Part shown: piece after piece, positions 12,109-25,080 of the stretch
Numbering within the stretch: position 1 is the stretch's first letter
Layout: each line of letters starts with the position of its first letter
From: Rostratula benghalensis
Taxonomy: Eukaryota; Chordata; Aves; Charadriiformes; Rostratulidae
DNA length: 64,000 nucleotides
NCBI GenBank assembly: GCA_013399305.1
Contig: VXAI01000163.1
Span: 312,922-376,921 of the forward strand
Direction: 5' to 3'
Made by a program: the position numbers and the translations under genes
Notes under the pieces: generated by a model
Database searches by the model: none
Told to the model about the DNA's origin: nothing
The model's input: the letters and a program-made list of their open reading frames with translations, nothing else

Positions 12109-14044
12109 GTAGCACAGGTATCTCTGTGGAGGTGGGCTGTCTTGTCAATATGCAAATCCCCTACTCTGGGCTGCTTCTGTTACATGTAGTATTAGCTTCT
12201 TTCACAGCAGTTTCATATCAATTAGGGGGCGGTTCCCAGAAAAAGGGGGACGTGTCAAAGATGCAGTGGTTCCCTCAATAGGTAAAGTACTGCACTGAAT
12301 GCTTGTTAGTAAGACACAGCTTGCAAAGTCATAATCATAATAGAAACAGCAGTGACAATGTCCTGGGTCAGTGCTTTGTGTGCATATATGTTTCAAATGC
12401 ATGCAAAGAATCCTATTAGAGCTTTAAAATATTTTTAAAGGCTTTGCCTCAGCAAGTTTTCATGCTCATCTAAACCCCTGGTTTATCATTATGAAGTGTA
12501 TTAACTTTCTCGTGTTTAATGCTTATTTCTGTCCTGAGAGAAATAAACAAATAATACTTTGCAAATGGGTTCTTGAGAAAGGAGGCGAAGTGGCAGCAGG
12601 GTATCATTTGCACTTACAGCTGATTGCTTTAAAAAGCCGTTCTAGAGTTCAAAAGGTGAAAAAACAGACTTGGTGAACATGTGCATTTTACTTATATTTT
12701 CCTTTTTTGCTCAGAGTGGATTTACAGAGCAGTCTTTTGACAGGCATGAGGCAGTGCCAGTTATTCAAGTCTTGCATGAAAGAAGAGAAAGCAGGAAGTC
12801 ATATTTGCAGATTATTTCTGTGAGACTGCTAGCCTCAAGTGTAGGCTGCTCCCTGCTGCTGCTACTATATTTACCTCATGAAAGACTGGTTCAAAGTATA
12901 ACGAAACCATGGTGGGAAAAGATGTGTTCCTTTTTCACAACCATTTAAAAACAAATAAGCATCTTTATGAAACAACGTTAGTGTCTCCCGTGCCAAAATA
13001 CAGGCATGCAACTGCCCACAGCAAAGGTTCAGGTAGGGCCATTTAGAAATGGTTATTACAAGAGTGAAAGAAGTTCAGAGAGCATTGTTTGAATGGGAAG
13101 GTATGTGAAAGTAACAGAAGAAGGAAGTGGAAAGAGTGGATGAAAGAAGCAGAGAACAGGCCTTGGGACTGTGATCCTGAACCAGCACTTTGTGCTATGG
13201 GGCCTTGGGAGTGGTGAGTAGGGATGTCGTCTCTTGCTATGCACCAGTGTATTCAGGAAACAGAACTTTGTAAATAGGCAGGAATGTACCAGGGATTTTT
13301 TCTTCCATTTCTGATTTATTTTCCTGAAAGAAGTAACGTCTAACATGGAAATGCTTTTATTTTTCAACAAACAGTGAGATTCAGAAATTATTTCATTTTG
13401 CCCTCCTGTACATTTGCTGCCACTGGGTACAGTTAGTATTCAGACTTCATTCCTCCTAATCACCTACTGCCAATTGCAATTCTTTATGGAAAAGCCAATA
13501 TTGATTTTTGTAATGTTGGAAAAATCAGCTGAGGGCTCAGATGAACATCATCACGTTTTGTGTGATCTAATCCACTTTTCAAGTGGAAAAGACCACTATA
13601 TTAATTTGACAGTCTTTTAGTACTGAAATTAACTGAATACACAAATGTTTGAGAATAAGTGCTCAGTCAAATCTGTTCTTAATCTCTTGGTGCCTATTTT
13701 TGGGGTTTTAAATAAAAGTATTTTGGCTTTTCAAATAGCTCAATACTTGCATCACCCCTTGGCTTAGTAAGCACATCTTCTATGACACTCTCACAGTACA
13801 GCTGAGTTATAATTCTGTCCTTACAGCATCTGTGGAATCTGCATGTTACAGAAATGTGTTGTGGCAGTGAATGAAGGCAAGGTTATAAAAAAAAATTATT
13901 GTAGCTAGGGATCTGAATCACTGTAAGGCTTTATACTAAAATTGCCTTGCAGGAGGTACAGCAATTCTGAACAAAGACTGTGCAATTTATAAATGGAAAC
14001 TTACTCTACAGCACTTTCTCCATGCATGATTAGACTTCCTTAGG
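12109..14044. other. Unique noncoding DNA
   Basis: No gene or repeat recognised. The plus-strand frame 12670-12948 and the antisense frame 13056-13370 lack any known domain and are treated as chance frames. Confidence 0.4.
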
Positions 14045-14065
14045 AAAAAAAAAAAAAAAAAAAAA
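14045..14065 (+). repeat. Poly(A) tract, 21 bp
   Basis: Uninterrupted run of 21 A with no recognisable retroposed sequence upstream. Confidence 0.9.
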
Positions 14066-17000
14066 GCACCATGGTGCAATGCTAACACTTATGAGTGATG
14101 CATGATTGATGATCCCCTAAAGGCAGTGAGAGAGAAAATTGCCTCCTTCTCTCATTTAGGGACATTATTAGAAGACTCAATGAGTTCAAAGCCAGGAAAT
14201 TATGTTAAAAGGACTGAATCAGGCTTTAAAAATCTCAGGATAAATTATTTTCTCAGCAGTTCAGGGGTAAAATTTCTTTTAATGCACTGTAAAAGAAGAA
14301 TTCTTGGACACATTGCTACATGGTACTCTTAAAACACATCTGTCACATCTGTTGCGATTTGCTCATACAGGTAGTATTCTCTCCATGTTCTAAATGGACT
14401 GCAATCTGCAACCAATGCATTAATGCATTAATATTACATTTTAAATGCTATGTATGTCCTAGGATCTCAATGTGAAAAGTAAAGGTATCCCTCGCTTAGT
14501 TGTGAAGGTAACATGCTATGCTGGGAAAGAGCAGGATGGACGTGAGTGTTTTCTCCTGCAGGGTTTGTGAGTGAGACCAAGTCAGTGTCAGTGTCATTGC
14601 TTCTACTGCTTAGGGAGAGGGCAAATGGGAACAGTACTGAACAGATCTAAGGATAGTTCTTTTCTATCACTTTTTGCCTTGCATTCTCTCTAATTAAGTG
14701 TCTTGTGGCTCTAGCATCAATCAGGAGCTGGTGAGAGGTGCGCTGCAGCTGATCCAAGGGACGTGGAACTGGGTTTGTCCTGTCGCAATCCTATTGAGCC
14801 TTGCATGGCAGCTCCTTTTTATTAGTGCAGAAGGAAACAAGACTTATATTGTGTACCTCTCGCTGTCTCTCTGATCTGCACTTGATGACTTTAGCAGAAG
14901 TTGTCTGAATGATTCAAAATTTGGAAGAGGTAGTTTTCTCAAAGGTATCATGTTCTGTGCAACTTTCAGGGAGCAGTGAAGGGGCAGCCTCAGCAGCCTT
15001 GTAAAGGGAGTGCCCATTTTAGCATGAGTTCTACCCTTGTGAGGCACAGAGGAGTCTGTATGGGGAAGTGTATGTGTCACAAGCACTCCAAACAGGAAGA
15101 GCATCAGCGGGCACTGATGCTGTGTGACGTGCCAGCAAATCCATCCATGAGAGACATCCCTAGGAAATCAGGTTTCATTGGTCTTGTTACTTTATAATTT
15201 TGTAAAATAGGACCGTTTTCACTTGAGCTGAACAAAATGCAAGTTTCTGATTCCAAAGGTGTCGTTTTTTATAACAGCCTTTAAAACGGAGAGACATTTT
15301 ACTCCCTACAAAATATATTTTGTCTCAGCTTCTAACCAAACCCCTCTATGGGAGTGATCTCCAAGTATGATACTAAATATCCTTATGTCAGCATTCATGG
15401 GTGTTATGCTTGAGAAAACTTGTATGTTGATAGCATAAACAACTTTTTAGTTTAAGTGCATCGCAGCAGATTTGTAACATGTCTCTGCCCTGTGATGATA
15501 TCTTAATGTGAGTTTTTAGATGTCTTTTTTGGAGTATGCGAACAATTTTGAGACTTTTGTATTCAAGTAGGAGAGAAAAAATATTTCTTACCTACCTCCA
15601 GACAGGAAGGTGAGTTGGCAATTTTCTTGTTGCAGAATCTTTACTTGATATCATAAATAAATCTCTAAAATCTCACGTTATCACCTGCCATTTAATAAAA
15701 ATAAGCGCAAATGATAGACCATCAAATTTATTTGTGTCTGTGCCAGTTTTGAGGGGCTGCAAGCAACACTGCAGTGGCAAGGGAATTAAGAGAACAATAT
15801 TATCTTTCTGTTGGCTTTCGAGCAACTTACACCTGTCCCCTTAAATTGTCTTAACATCTCCCCTCTGAGGATTTGAGATTACTTCAGCAACTCAGACAAA
15901 TTATCTGCATTTTAATAGTCACTTAAGCTCTAAGAATGACACGTGATTGATTCTCTGTAGTCTTGGTCAAGACTAATGCTTTTCTCATACCATATTTTCA
16001 CAGCATCATAAAATATTATAAATTTCAATGAGTTTCTTTAAGCTACCAGGCAGAGTTGAATGTTCCTGCTTTCCCTTTGCTACAGAAAAATAGACATTTT
16101 TTTCTATACACAGAAAGTATCCACTCTTTTTCAGACTGACAATATCAAGATTTAGAAAAGCAACAAATCAAGAAAGAGTAACAGTAATGTATCCATCTTA
16201 AAATTGCTCTCTTAATATGTTGCAGCAGCTGCTGTCCTAAAATAGCAGCTCCCTCATAGCTACCATCACAGAAGGACAGAAACTCCCCTTCATCAGAATT
16301 GCTGCAGACAGGAAATGGCAGTGGCTACGTCTAAATTAACTGAGCCAGAGGCACTTCTCAGCTCCTATGTATAAAGCTGCTAGACACTTTGTGATGTGTC
16401 CAGGAGAAACCCAGATGCATGCCATCACCTGCTCATCTTCATATTTGTGGTTTATTGGGACAGAAACAGGTGTGTAGGCAGGAAGGGAGTCACATTTGCT
16501 CCCTGAGGGAAGTCTGCTGTTGGGACAATCAGGAGTATGTGTTTGACACAATTTAGATTTAGCCAGTATCTACATACCTTCACATAGCTGAATATACCAA
16601 TAGAAGTATTGTGTTTCCACATGAACAGGATCACTGAAAAATTGGCTTTAAAAGCTCCGCACCAACTATTAAAGTGCTGACTTCATCATCATTAAAACTA
16701 ATCAGGCCCATCACTGCTGAAACATCAGTTTCTCTTGTTTGTATACAGAGTACATCATTAATTTATTTAAATGTCAGCAACAGACTTCATTAAGGTTCTT
16801 TACACTTAATCTTACATCCCTGTGTGGGATGGGAAAGAAGTTACCACTGACAACCATCTCAGTTGGTTTAGCACAACATAATTCCTGGCCACCTTGGATA
16901 CATCCTTTAAAGTCTTTGAGACTAGAGTGTCACAGACTATTCTCTGTACTGGTGGATTAGCACTTTTGTGCCAGGGGTGCTTGTTCAGAATATTTGCAGC

Positions 17001-18846
17001 TTTTTTTTAACACTTTTTTTTTTCCCCTCAGGGACGTAAAAAGTATCCTGTAAAGGCCAGAATTAGTGCCAGATGTGTATGCACATGGCTGGGAGAGAAA
17101 AAGGATAATTGCATACACTTCTAAAGCGAAAAAGTCTTTTTCTTCCAAGAGTAAATTTACTTAATTCAGTGGGTAACTCTTATTTACTTAGCTCTGCTGC
17201 CCACTGGGACTAAGAATAGCATCCTCTTCTGTTCCACCATAGCTTACTTTCCTTGCCTCTTAGATGATCTGTGATTTCATGAAAGCCTGATTGTTGTTTT
17301 GTTCGAAGGAATTTTTTGACACAAACTACATGTTAAATCAGATAAAAGATGCAGATAGTACAATTAGCATGAGGAGGAAAAAAGTCCCTGAAAGCATCAG
17401 ATCCTTAAAACTGTAGGAAATGGAGTGTATTAACATTAACTTCTGCATAATGATATGTGCTTGACACAATGCGTTAATGCATTAGCCTTTCACCCTAGAA
17501 ACCTGCATTCAAAACCAGAGTCAGACAGATATTAATTTGGTAGCTTCATACAGTTTTCTTTTGAACATTGATCCACCTTACACAACTAACAGCACAGTCT
17601 GATCTGCCTTGATGCTAAAGTGTGGGTGACTGAAACAGTGTGGAATGCGGCCAGATCTCTTCTGAGCACCTATAGGACAGTTGGATCCCATTAGTCCATT
17701 GCTTTACTGTGAGTAAAGTTGTTGCTGCTGTAGGTTTTCCCTTTGTTCAGCTGACAACTGTGCTGCCAATATACACTAGTTGAAGATTTGCCCCTGTGGT
17801 TTTGCAATCTAAAATTAGTAGTCTGTTACTTAGATTTTATTTGATTATGCCACAAAGAAAAGTCATCTTAGCTAATTATTTTGAGATTGCATGCTCTGAA
17901 AGAGAGGGATAGAGAGACACCTGCTTCAGCAACCCAAAAAACCCCATAAGCTGTGAAAAGAGGACCCTTACTAGAATTGCTGTTGTTCATCACTGTGCTC
18001 CATTACATTATATCAAAATCAAATTGTATTAGGCTATCAGAGCAGCAGGTGACATGCACATTCAATCAGGGCTTTCCAAAGCACAGTCCCATTTTATTAC
18101 ATACATTGTAGGCAGTACTTTAATATTAAGTGAGTACAAACTCCATTTAGAAGCATTTTAAAAATAACACTTATGCATTCATTTTCAGGCTTTTGACATC
18201 AGAATAGGCCTAGGGCTTTGGGTGAGGAGAGGAAACAGCTAGCCAAAGTGCTTGATTTCTCAGTTCTGCTGAACAAGTGAAAATCTGCAAGAATTCAGGG
18301 CAAAATCCTCCATGCTCAGGTTCTTAGAACATATACAGCTTGAGGGAATTAAATGTAAGCAGCTAATTTGGGATGAAACCTTCAGACACAGGTAGGATTT
18401 GTTTCAAATCATGGACACCCATATTTCAATTTACATGGTAGAATTATGCATTTACATGTTTGTAAGCTAAGGATGTACAGTTCCTCTCCTTTACATTCAT
18501 AACCTTTCTGAAAAGATGTCTGCATGCTGTGTAACTGCACAAGTTGTAAGAGGTGTTTCCCCCTATTCTTGGCTTTGACATTTCCGAGCCTGACTATTAG
18601 AACAGTGCGGATCTTGGGTCTGTTGTAAACTGGAGACAGAGCACAATGAGATTGTTTCTCTTTCACTGATGAATCTCTTATGTTTCGTTTTGCTCTTAGC
18701 CTCTGAGACACACTGTGTGCCCCCAGACAAGGCTATTCTGAATGTCTCCCATGTAGTCCAGCCTCCCACCACGCCTGGAACATTTGCACGCTTGGAGATT
18801 TGATGCAGTCTTTGTTCCAAAATCACTACTCTGTCAGGAGTACACT
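14066..18846. other. Unique noncoding DNA
   Basis: No gene recognised. At 14416-14435 there is a short palindromic doublet of aatgcatt. Otherwise single-copy-looking, AT-rich sequence. Confidence 0.45.
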
Positions 18847-18872
18847 AAAAAAAAAAAAAAAAAAAAAAAAAA
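18847..18872 (+). repeat. Poly(A) tract, 26 bp, followed by a GC-rich word
   Basis: Uninterrupted run of 26 A, followed directly by gccccgggaggaggagc. No LINE, SINE or AATAAA is recognised upstream. Confidence 0.9.
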
Positions 18873-19043
18873 GCCCCGGGAGGAGGAGCTAAAACATAAT
18901 CAGTTTAACTAAGAAACATCTTTGCCTAAATGCAATATCTCATTAGCACTTTAGTGGAATTGTTTGGTGACCCCATTTAAGCTTCTGTGCATACATACTA
19001 GTCTCCCAGTCTGAGCAAGGAAGTGATTTATATATTTTTTTTT

Positions 19044-19098
19044 ATGATTGGACTTGATGATCTCAAAGGTCCCTTCCAACCATGAGGATTCTGTGTTT
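19044..19098 (+). mobile_element. CR1 LINE, extreme 3' tail only
   Basis: The words gattggacttgatgatctc, then aaggtcccttccaacc, then gattctgtg are the last ~50 bp of the CR1 3' UTR up to its terminal motif. The upstream boundary is a T-rich patch (19031-19043). This is a severely 5'-truncated insertion, as is typical of CR1. Confidence 0.85.
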
Positions 19099-22000
19099 AG
19101 TACAATGTCAAGCTCCCTCTTGCCTGTAGCAGTCTAGACAGCTCAGGGGCACAGCTATAACATGGGAAGTGGAAGGTGCTCCACAGCTCTTGCACAGGGC
19201 GGGCATTTACTGTGGAGTTGGAGAAAATATGGTTGAGACCGTGTCGCTGAAGGAGCACTCATTTCCCGAGCCAGTTCAAGGACTAGCAAGAGATTATGTA
19301 GACAATGTGTCCCACTGTCACCTTGAGACAAGTGTATTCCGTAAAGTCCTTGATCTAAGAAGAGGGATGAAGTACTTAAGCATGGAGCTTTAGGTCAGAC
19401 ATCTGAGCTGGAGAGAATGAGAGTTCAGATACAACTCAAAAAGTGCACTCTTCTGATGTATAACTTTTTTTCTCCTCAGCATGCTGCAGTCATGTTCCCA
19501 GTTTTGTGAGTAAGTAGGGTATCTTTTAGCATCTCACCTTCAGCTGTAAGTCATCCCTCCCATATAGAAGCTACAAAGCTTTGTCTCATCTGCAAGTGGG
19601 CTCAAGTCATCTCTATAAACTATTACCCACTTCTTGCAACAGAGTAATGCAAGGACAAATTGGTAACCCACCAACTGGCATATTAAAACCCTTTCAGCAA
19701 GTTCATTATTCTCATCACACCTCTGCGTGGGAAGCTGGGGTGCAGCGGTGCATCATGTCACACAGGTGTGGTATGTTCCCTCTATTACCTTCCAAACTAC
19801 TCTTTTTCTGTCTTGAACTGTTAAAAAGGGGTGTTGGAGCTGTCACTTGAAGTGATGACATTGCTGTGTTCAAAGAGCAATGGTTAGTTCCTGTCAGTCT
19901 TGTGCTGGACAATGCTAGAAGGAAAAATCCAGTCTTTCTCTAAAATCAGTTTATTTTGCAGCACCTGAACATCTGTAATTAAAGAAACGTTCTCCCATGA
20001 AACATTTCCCTATGAATCCTGGCATTTCACTGCTTTACACTTCAATTATTCTTGACAAAGAAATGCAACAGGAGGATTCCAGAGGCTACCCGGTGGAATA
20101 AACAACAGCTTTTATAAATGCAAAGACTATAAATAAGCAGGGTGATAAGAGGTGGGTATCTGTCAATTTAAATGGCATTCAGCGTGTGAACTTTTAATTG
20201 AGATGAAGCATTGTGGCACAATGTATTTCATTTATTACTTTCCATTAACTTTCATGTGACCTATTTCTCTACCTTTTGACAGGTTCATCTTTCTGAGAAC
20301 TTCACAGACAAAATGATATTTTCCTTTTCTCTCTGCTCAGCTGTGATCTCAGTTTGAAGCATCACTTAGCATTCACTGCTAAGGGAAATAATTCTGAAGG
20401 CATTAAACATTGCTTTATACTCCACCCCCTCTTATTTAATTTTCCTTCTGTTTCTTAACCCTACTTATCTTAAAGTCTGGAAAAAGTATTTATCTTCATG
20501 GTTTCCTTTTTGGCCAATTAAAATTAGAGAGAAGTCTTGCAGCTGCTAATCTGGTGAAAGAATGGGAAGCAAGAAACACTAGAAACTATTGCTGCCCTTA
20601 GTCCTTACAAAGAATACAGGCATACAGGTTAAAGAAGTGCTTAGTTAGTAATTATGAATCATAGTCACTGGCTTTCAGGTTCATAGGAATATTTTTACCC
20701 ATACAGTTTCTATCGTTGCTTACTTGATTCCTACTATAAAGGCAGGAAGAACATAATTTCAGTGTGTTTGGTTGCAAATGCAGATTTCTGATAATTCTTG
20801 CTGTGTCCCTACTGAATTTTGTCTTCCTGAAGTGAGTGGCGATTATGCCGTGAATGTTGCTTATTGAAAAACCTTTCTGGTTTCAGCTAACTAGTGACTG
20901 CTCTTTACTTTCATTTTTAAATCAAACCAGTTTCAAATCCTGCTTATAACTCTAGTGGTATAATATGTTCAGAACAGAGGGTTTACGAGCATCTTTGTCC
21001 TTGGGGCCACTGCTGTCCAGATAAAATGAGTGGAAACCACTAGAATCCAACTCATACTGACCAGATGGTGTCAAGGAATGATCTATGTATCCACAAGAAA
21101 AGAGAGAAAACCAAGGGCTTTCCTTTCTAATCCGTGTACAATTGTTGGATCACCTTTTTGCTAAGCAAAACTTACAGTTTTTATTTCTCTAGTACTGCAA
21201 GCCACACAACTACAGCCATACTTTGACTAACAGTGACTTAGCAAAATCAAGATATGTTTTTATATTTCCCATAGAAAAGACTCCAATATGGTTCACTGCT
21301 TTATATATGTTTCCTTACTAATAATGGTGGTAGATTGAGAATGAGGTTTTAATTTATTTATTGAGTGTGAATGGACCCCCAAATCCAATATTGAAGGTCT
21401 TTATGAATAGTGTCATTGTAAGAATTAATTTTTAAAAAGTGGGGAATAAATGCTTTTTAGATGTTTATAGTAGTTTACAGCAGTTATAGGGCAACTTACA
21501 TTCTTGCATACAAGAAAGTATTTCTCATATGAAATAAGCATCTGGTAAGAACACCTGGCACTAGAGTAGTCTAAAAATATTGGGAAAAATATTTTGATAC
21601 ATGCAAAATAAAAATGGTCATTTATGTAGCAGGTCAGTAGTACCTATTTACTGCTGAGATTGGTATCTGGAACATAAAAATGCAGATTTGGCTATGAATA
21701 AAAATAACTTCTAGTATATGATTGATTAGGAAAGTTATCTGACTATGCTGAACTTAGTTAACTAATGTTATAGTTTGCTAAAAATATTTATTCAGTAAAA
21801 CTCATTTAAAGCTGCTCCAGTGTCCCATCCAGAAAATACGTAGCAGCATCCTTCCACACGAGCATAAGGTTACTGTAAATTGTTATCCAGATGCCCATTA
21901 AGAGACAAGCTAGCTATTTACCTTTGCTCAGGTAGTTCCCAAGAGCTAACATGAGGACTAAAGCTGCTATCTCAAATACTGGAGAGTGAATTCCAAGCCT

Positions 22001-23367
22001 CTAACATGCTCGGTGTGAAAGATTATCTGCATCCTCTGTAACCTCTTAATCTGCAGTCCAGGAAGTCATCTCTTTAAATTCCCATATTGAAATAAAACAA
22101 AAATACTGACATTTGCTTGCTTTCTGATTTCCTTTGTCTTAGCCTTTATTTCCTGAAATTTCCTTCTTTCCCCAGTCACATAGTGTAGCAGCTCTTGAGA
22201 TCAAAAAGTCACACATAATTTCCTTACTCCAACATCTTGGCTTGGTTTTGCTGCAGGATAAATTATTTAATTCTGATTTGTAAAAGAAATATAGCTGAAT
22301 GTTGCCATTTTGATTTTCTGAGAAGAGAGTTAGACCCTGCAGGTTAGTTTCTGCCTCCACAGTAGAACATGCAGTGCAGATAAGATCTTCCCATGGGTAC
22401 AAACACAGAAGCTCAATTTCTCATAGGTGGTTAGAAATTCTGTGGGTGTAGAGCATCCATTGCATGCCCAAAGGGTGTTTTTCCAAGAAGTATATGTTTC
22501 TTGCCCCTGAGATGGGATGTGCTCTGCAGCCAGGAACACTATGGGAGCATTACTGGGTGCATGGTCAAGGCTGACAGACTGGTATTAAGAATCGTGTGTC
22601 AAGAAGCAGGTAGCCCATGAAAATACCAAAATACTCACTTTTCAGGAAAAAACATATTCAGGTGTCATGACTTCTCATGGATATTTTTGCTCCTCTGAGC
22701 ATGTAACCCCTTCCCTGAGAAGGGAATATCCACAACGTCTCACTCTGTCATACCTAGGTTTAAATGTTATTTGGAAAACACAGAAGCATGGAAGCATGGA
22801 CTGTGATATGTGCTGCAGGGCTGCTTGCTTGTCAGACACTAGAATACACGCAGGAGATAATTGAGATGGTGACTAATTCAGACTGTGGTGGAAGCACTGC
22901 TGAAGATGACTGCATTGTACCAACATTTTTTTTAGACAGTTTGCTGTCTAGAGATCTTAGTAAATGCCACCAATCTCAGATACAAAAGAGTGGCTACTAC
23001 TTGATCAAAGTTGTTGCTTAGTTCTTTATAAATGGCAGAAAGATGACAGATTTTTCTTCTAACATAAACATCTACACAGGCATTTATGTATTTTTTGTTA
23101 TTGAGGTTGTTATCAAATAATAACTTGTTAACTGCAAGGCAAGAAAAATTGAAGTGGAATTGTGGGTTCATGGTGAATAAGGAACCTGAGATGTTACTTG
23201 GTGGTGATATATACATTGCATCATTGCACAGGTGTTACACATGAACTCTTTCCTTGTCTTTGGCTTATGTCCTGTGCAGCTTAGGATATAATTTCTCAGA
23301 CAATTTAAGTTCCTAATTAAATGTGCTCATTATTTCAATTTATTTATCTATACTTCAATAAAAATCT
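19099..23367. other. Unique noncoding DNA
   Basis: No gene or repeat family recognised. The frame at 19169-19393 (74 codons) is the most protein-like in composition, but it matches no family known to me. Confidence 0.4.
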
Positions 23368-23516
23368 TCCTAAGTTGTGAAGTAAAGTATAAGAGAAGCT
23401 AAAGTTTATTGCTAATTCATTTCTAAAACAAAGGAACTATCTCCTAAGTTGTGAAGTAAAGTATAAGAGAAGCTAAAGTTTATTGCTAATTCATTTCTAA
23501 AACAAAGGAACTATCT
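23368..23516 (+). repeat. Exact tandem duplication, 74-bp unit, two copies
   Basis: The unit beginning tcctaagttgtgaagtaaag at 23368 is repeated from 23442 with no difference over the whole unit, ending ggaactatct in both copies (23433-23442 and 23507-23516). The period is exactly 74 bp. The unit is AT-rich with no coding frame. Perfect identity means either a very recent duplication or an assembly artefact. Confidence 0.95.
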
Positions 23517-23616
23517 AGCATAGAGTAAACCCTTATAGCAAAGCAGTGACACTGATTAAATAACTAGCAAGTTCCCTTTTGTTACCATTAATGTATTCGT
23601 AATTAACAAACAAAAT

Positions 23617-23872
23617 TTAATCCCCCACCTTCTCCAATTGATTTATAAGGCTGCATACTCCTGACTTGAAAGCACCTTTGAGAACCAGGTCTTTCTTGGA
23701 AGAGTCCTCCAAGCCCTTCTGTTTTGTCACTACCTCTCGTGCATTTCCCACTTCATTTACCATCTGTAGCCATCGCATCATGTCAGCAACGTGCTCTTTC
23801 TCACCAGGTGCGAAAAGCATTACTATTCACGCTCTTTATTTTCTTAATTACATCTTGCACTTCTAGTTCCTC
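23617..23872 (-). other. Coding-like antisense segment of unknown origin
   Basis: On the minus strand, two neighbouring frames read as charged, helix-prone peptide. The 5' part (23804-23872) gives EELEVQDVIKKIKSVNSNAF followed by RTW and a stop. The 3' part (frame ending at 23617) includes EKEHVADMMRWLQMVNEVG and continues as a Lys/Glu/Leu-rich 67-residue frame. About five CpGs occur here, more than in the flanks. This could be an eroded exon, a processed pseudogene or a retroelement gag-like fragment broken by one frameshift. I do not recognise the family, and frames this long also arise by chance. Confidence 0.25.
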
Positions 23873-24839
23873 TGTCTCAGGTATCTTAAGTATTAATCAC
23901 TTCACAGTCACTTGTGCTAACCTGAACAGGGCTATCCACTTACCTCTCTATCATCAATAAACCCAAATGCGCTGATTATGTATTTGAAAGCAGACTGGCA
24001 TGCTGGTTTTCACTGTGACACTTTTTTTTTTTCCAAATGTGTACAGACCAGTCTCAATCTTCTGTTCATTTTCTCTCTTCAGACATCTTTCACTGTATTA
24101 ACTTCTCCACTAGACATGCAATCAACAATGTTCTTTATAAAATTACTTGCAATCTCTCTGGAATGGCTTTTATTAACCCTCTCCAGGCTCATTTTACCTC
24201 ATTGAACTTGTTTCACATGTTCTTCTCTGGGAAATAACAGTCATTCTCTCTGTTATTAACTAAAATATTACTAGGAAGCCTTCAGTTTGTACTCTTGTTC
24301 CGTAACACATGGATTCTAAGTGGGTTAAGTTTAGGAAACAGCAGAAGGAGACCTTTTCCTGAGCTACTTAAGCTGTTGCAATTTTCTGACAGCATTAGGA
24401 GTAGGAAGAGCTGTCAGGATGACTCATTTCCTTATACTGGGTACTGAACTGATGCAGCACTGGAGAGATGAGATCTACCTGTTCAACTGAACCGGCTGGA
24501 GTCTGCTTTGGGGATGGGAGCGTTGGTTTCTTATCTTCACCGCCCCCGAGAGTTTTGAAATTATTCATATCAGACAGGACGTTTACCTGCCAGTTCACAC
24601 ACAAGCATGCACTTATTATTATGTCAACGTTAGCAAACAGTGCTGTAGGCATCGCTGCAGCCTGTCATTCCTTTAGCTGCTTATTTGCTGCTCAACTTTT
24701 TAACAGGATGTATTTTATTAGCTTTCTGGTAACCTTCTACGTTTAACAGTATGGTGCAATATTCCTGCTGGCTCAAGAAGACAGCATCACACTTTGAGAA
24801 AAAAATGAGCACTTTAGATGTATATTGGGGCAGCAATGA
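23873..24839. other. Unique noncoding DNA
   Basis: Pyrimidine-rich plus strand with short overlapping frames and no recognisable gene. Confidence 0.4.
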
Positions 24840-25080
24840 AAATGAGCAGAAATCTACAACATGTGACCTTCAAAGAAAGACTGAGTGAATTGTTATTACT
24901 GAGAGTTAAAACCAGAAGATTGTACAGAGTTGGACTAACAGTCTTCAGCTGCAACTTCAACTTCAACAGGCTGCTTCAGAAAGAAAAAGAGTGAACCATT
25001 CTCCCTGTTCATGGTGAATAGGTAAAGAAAGAGTGAGCTGAAGCTGCTAAGATTTGCTCCAAGTCCTAATGTGACTTTGG
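24840..25080 (+). mobile_element. Ancient CR1-like LINE relic (ORF2 C-terminal to 3' region)
   Basis: The order of words follows the CR1/L3-type end of ORF2: gaaagactgagtgaattg (family: RLRELGL), an aagaga-like stretch, taacagtcttcagctgcaac (family: cagtcttcaaatac), ggctgcttcagaaagaaa, then ctccctgttcatggtgaatagg. Many substitutions and small indels are present, so only the collinear skeleton remains. The assignment rests on recognised order, not on an alignment. Confidence 0.45.
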
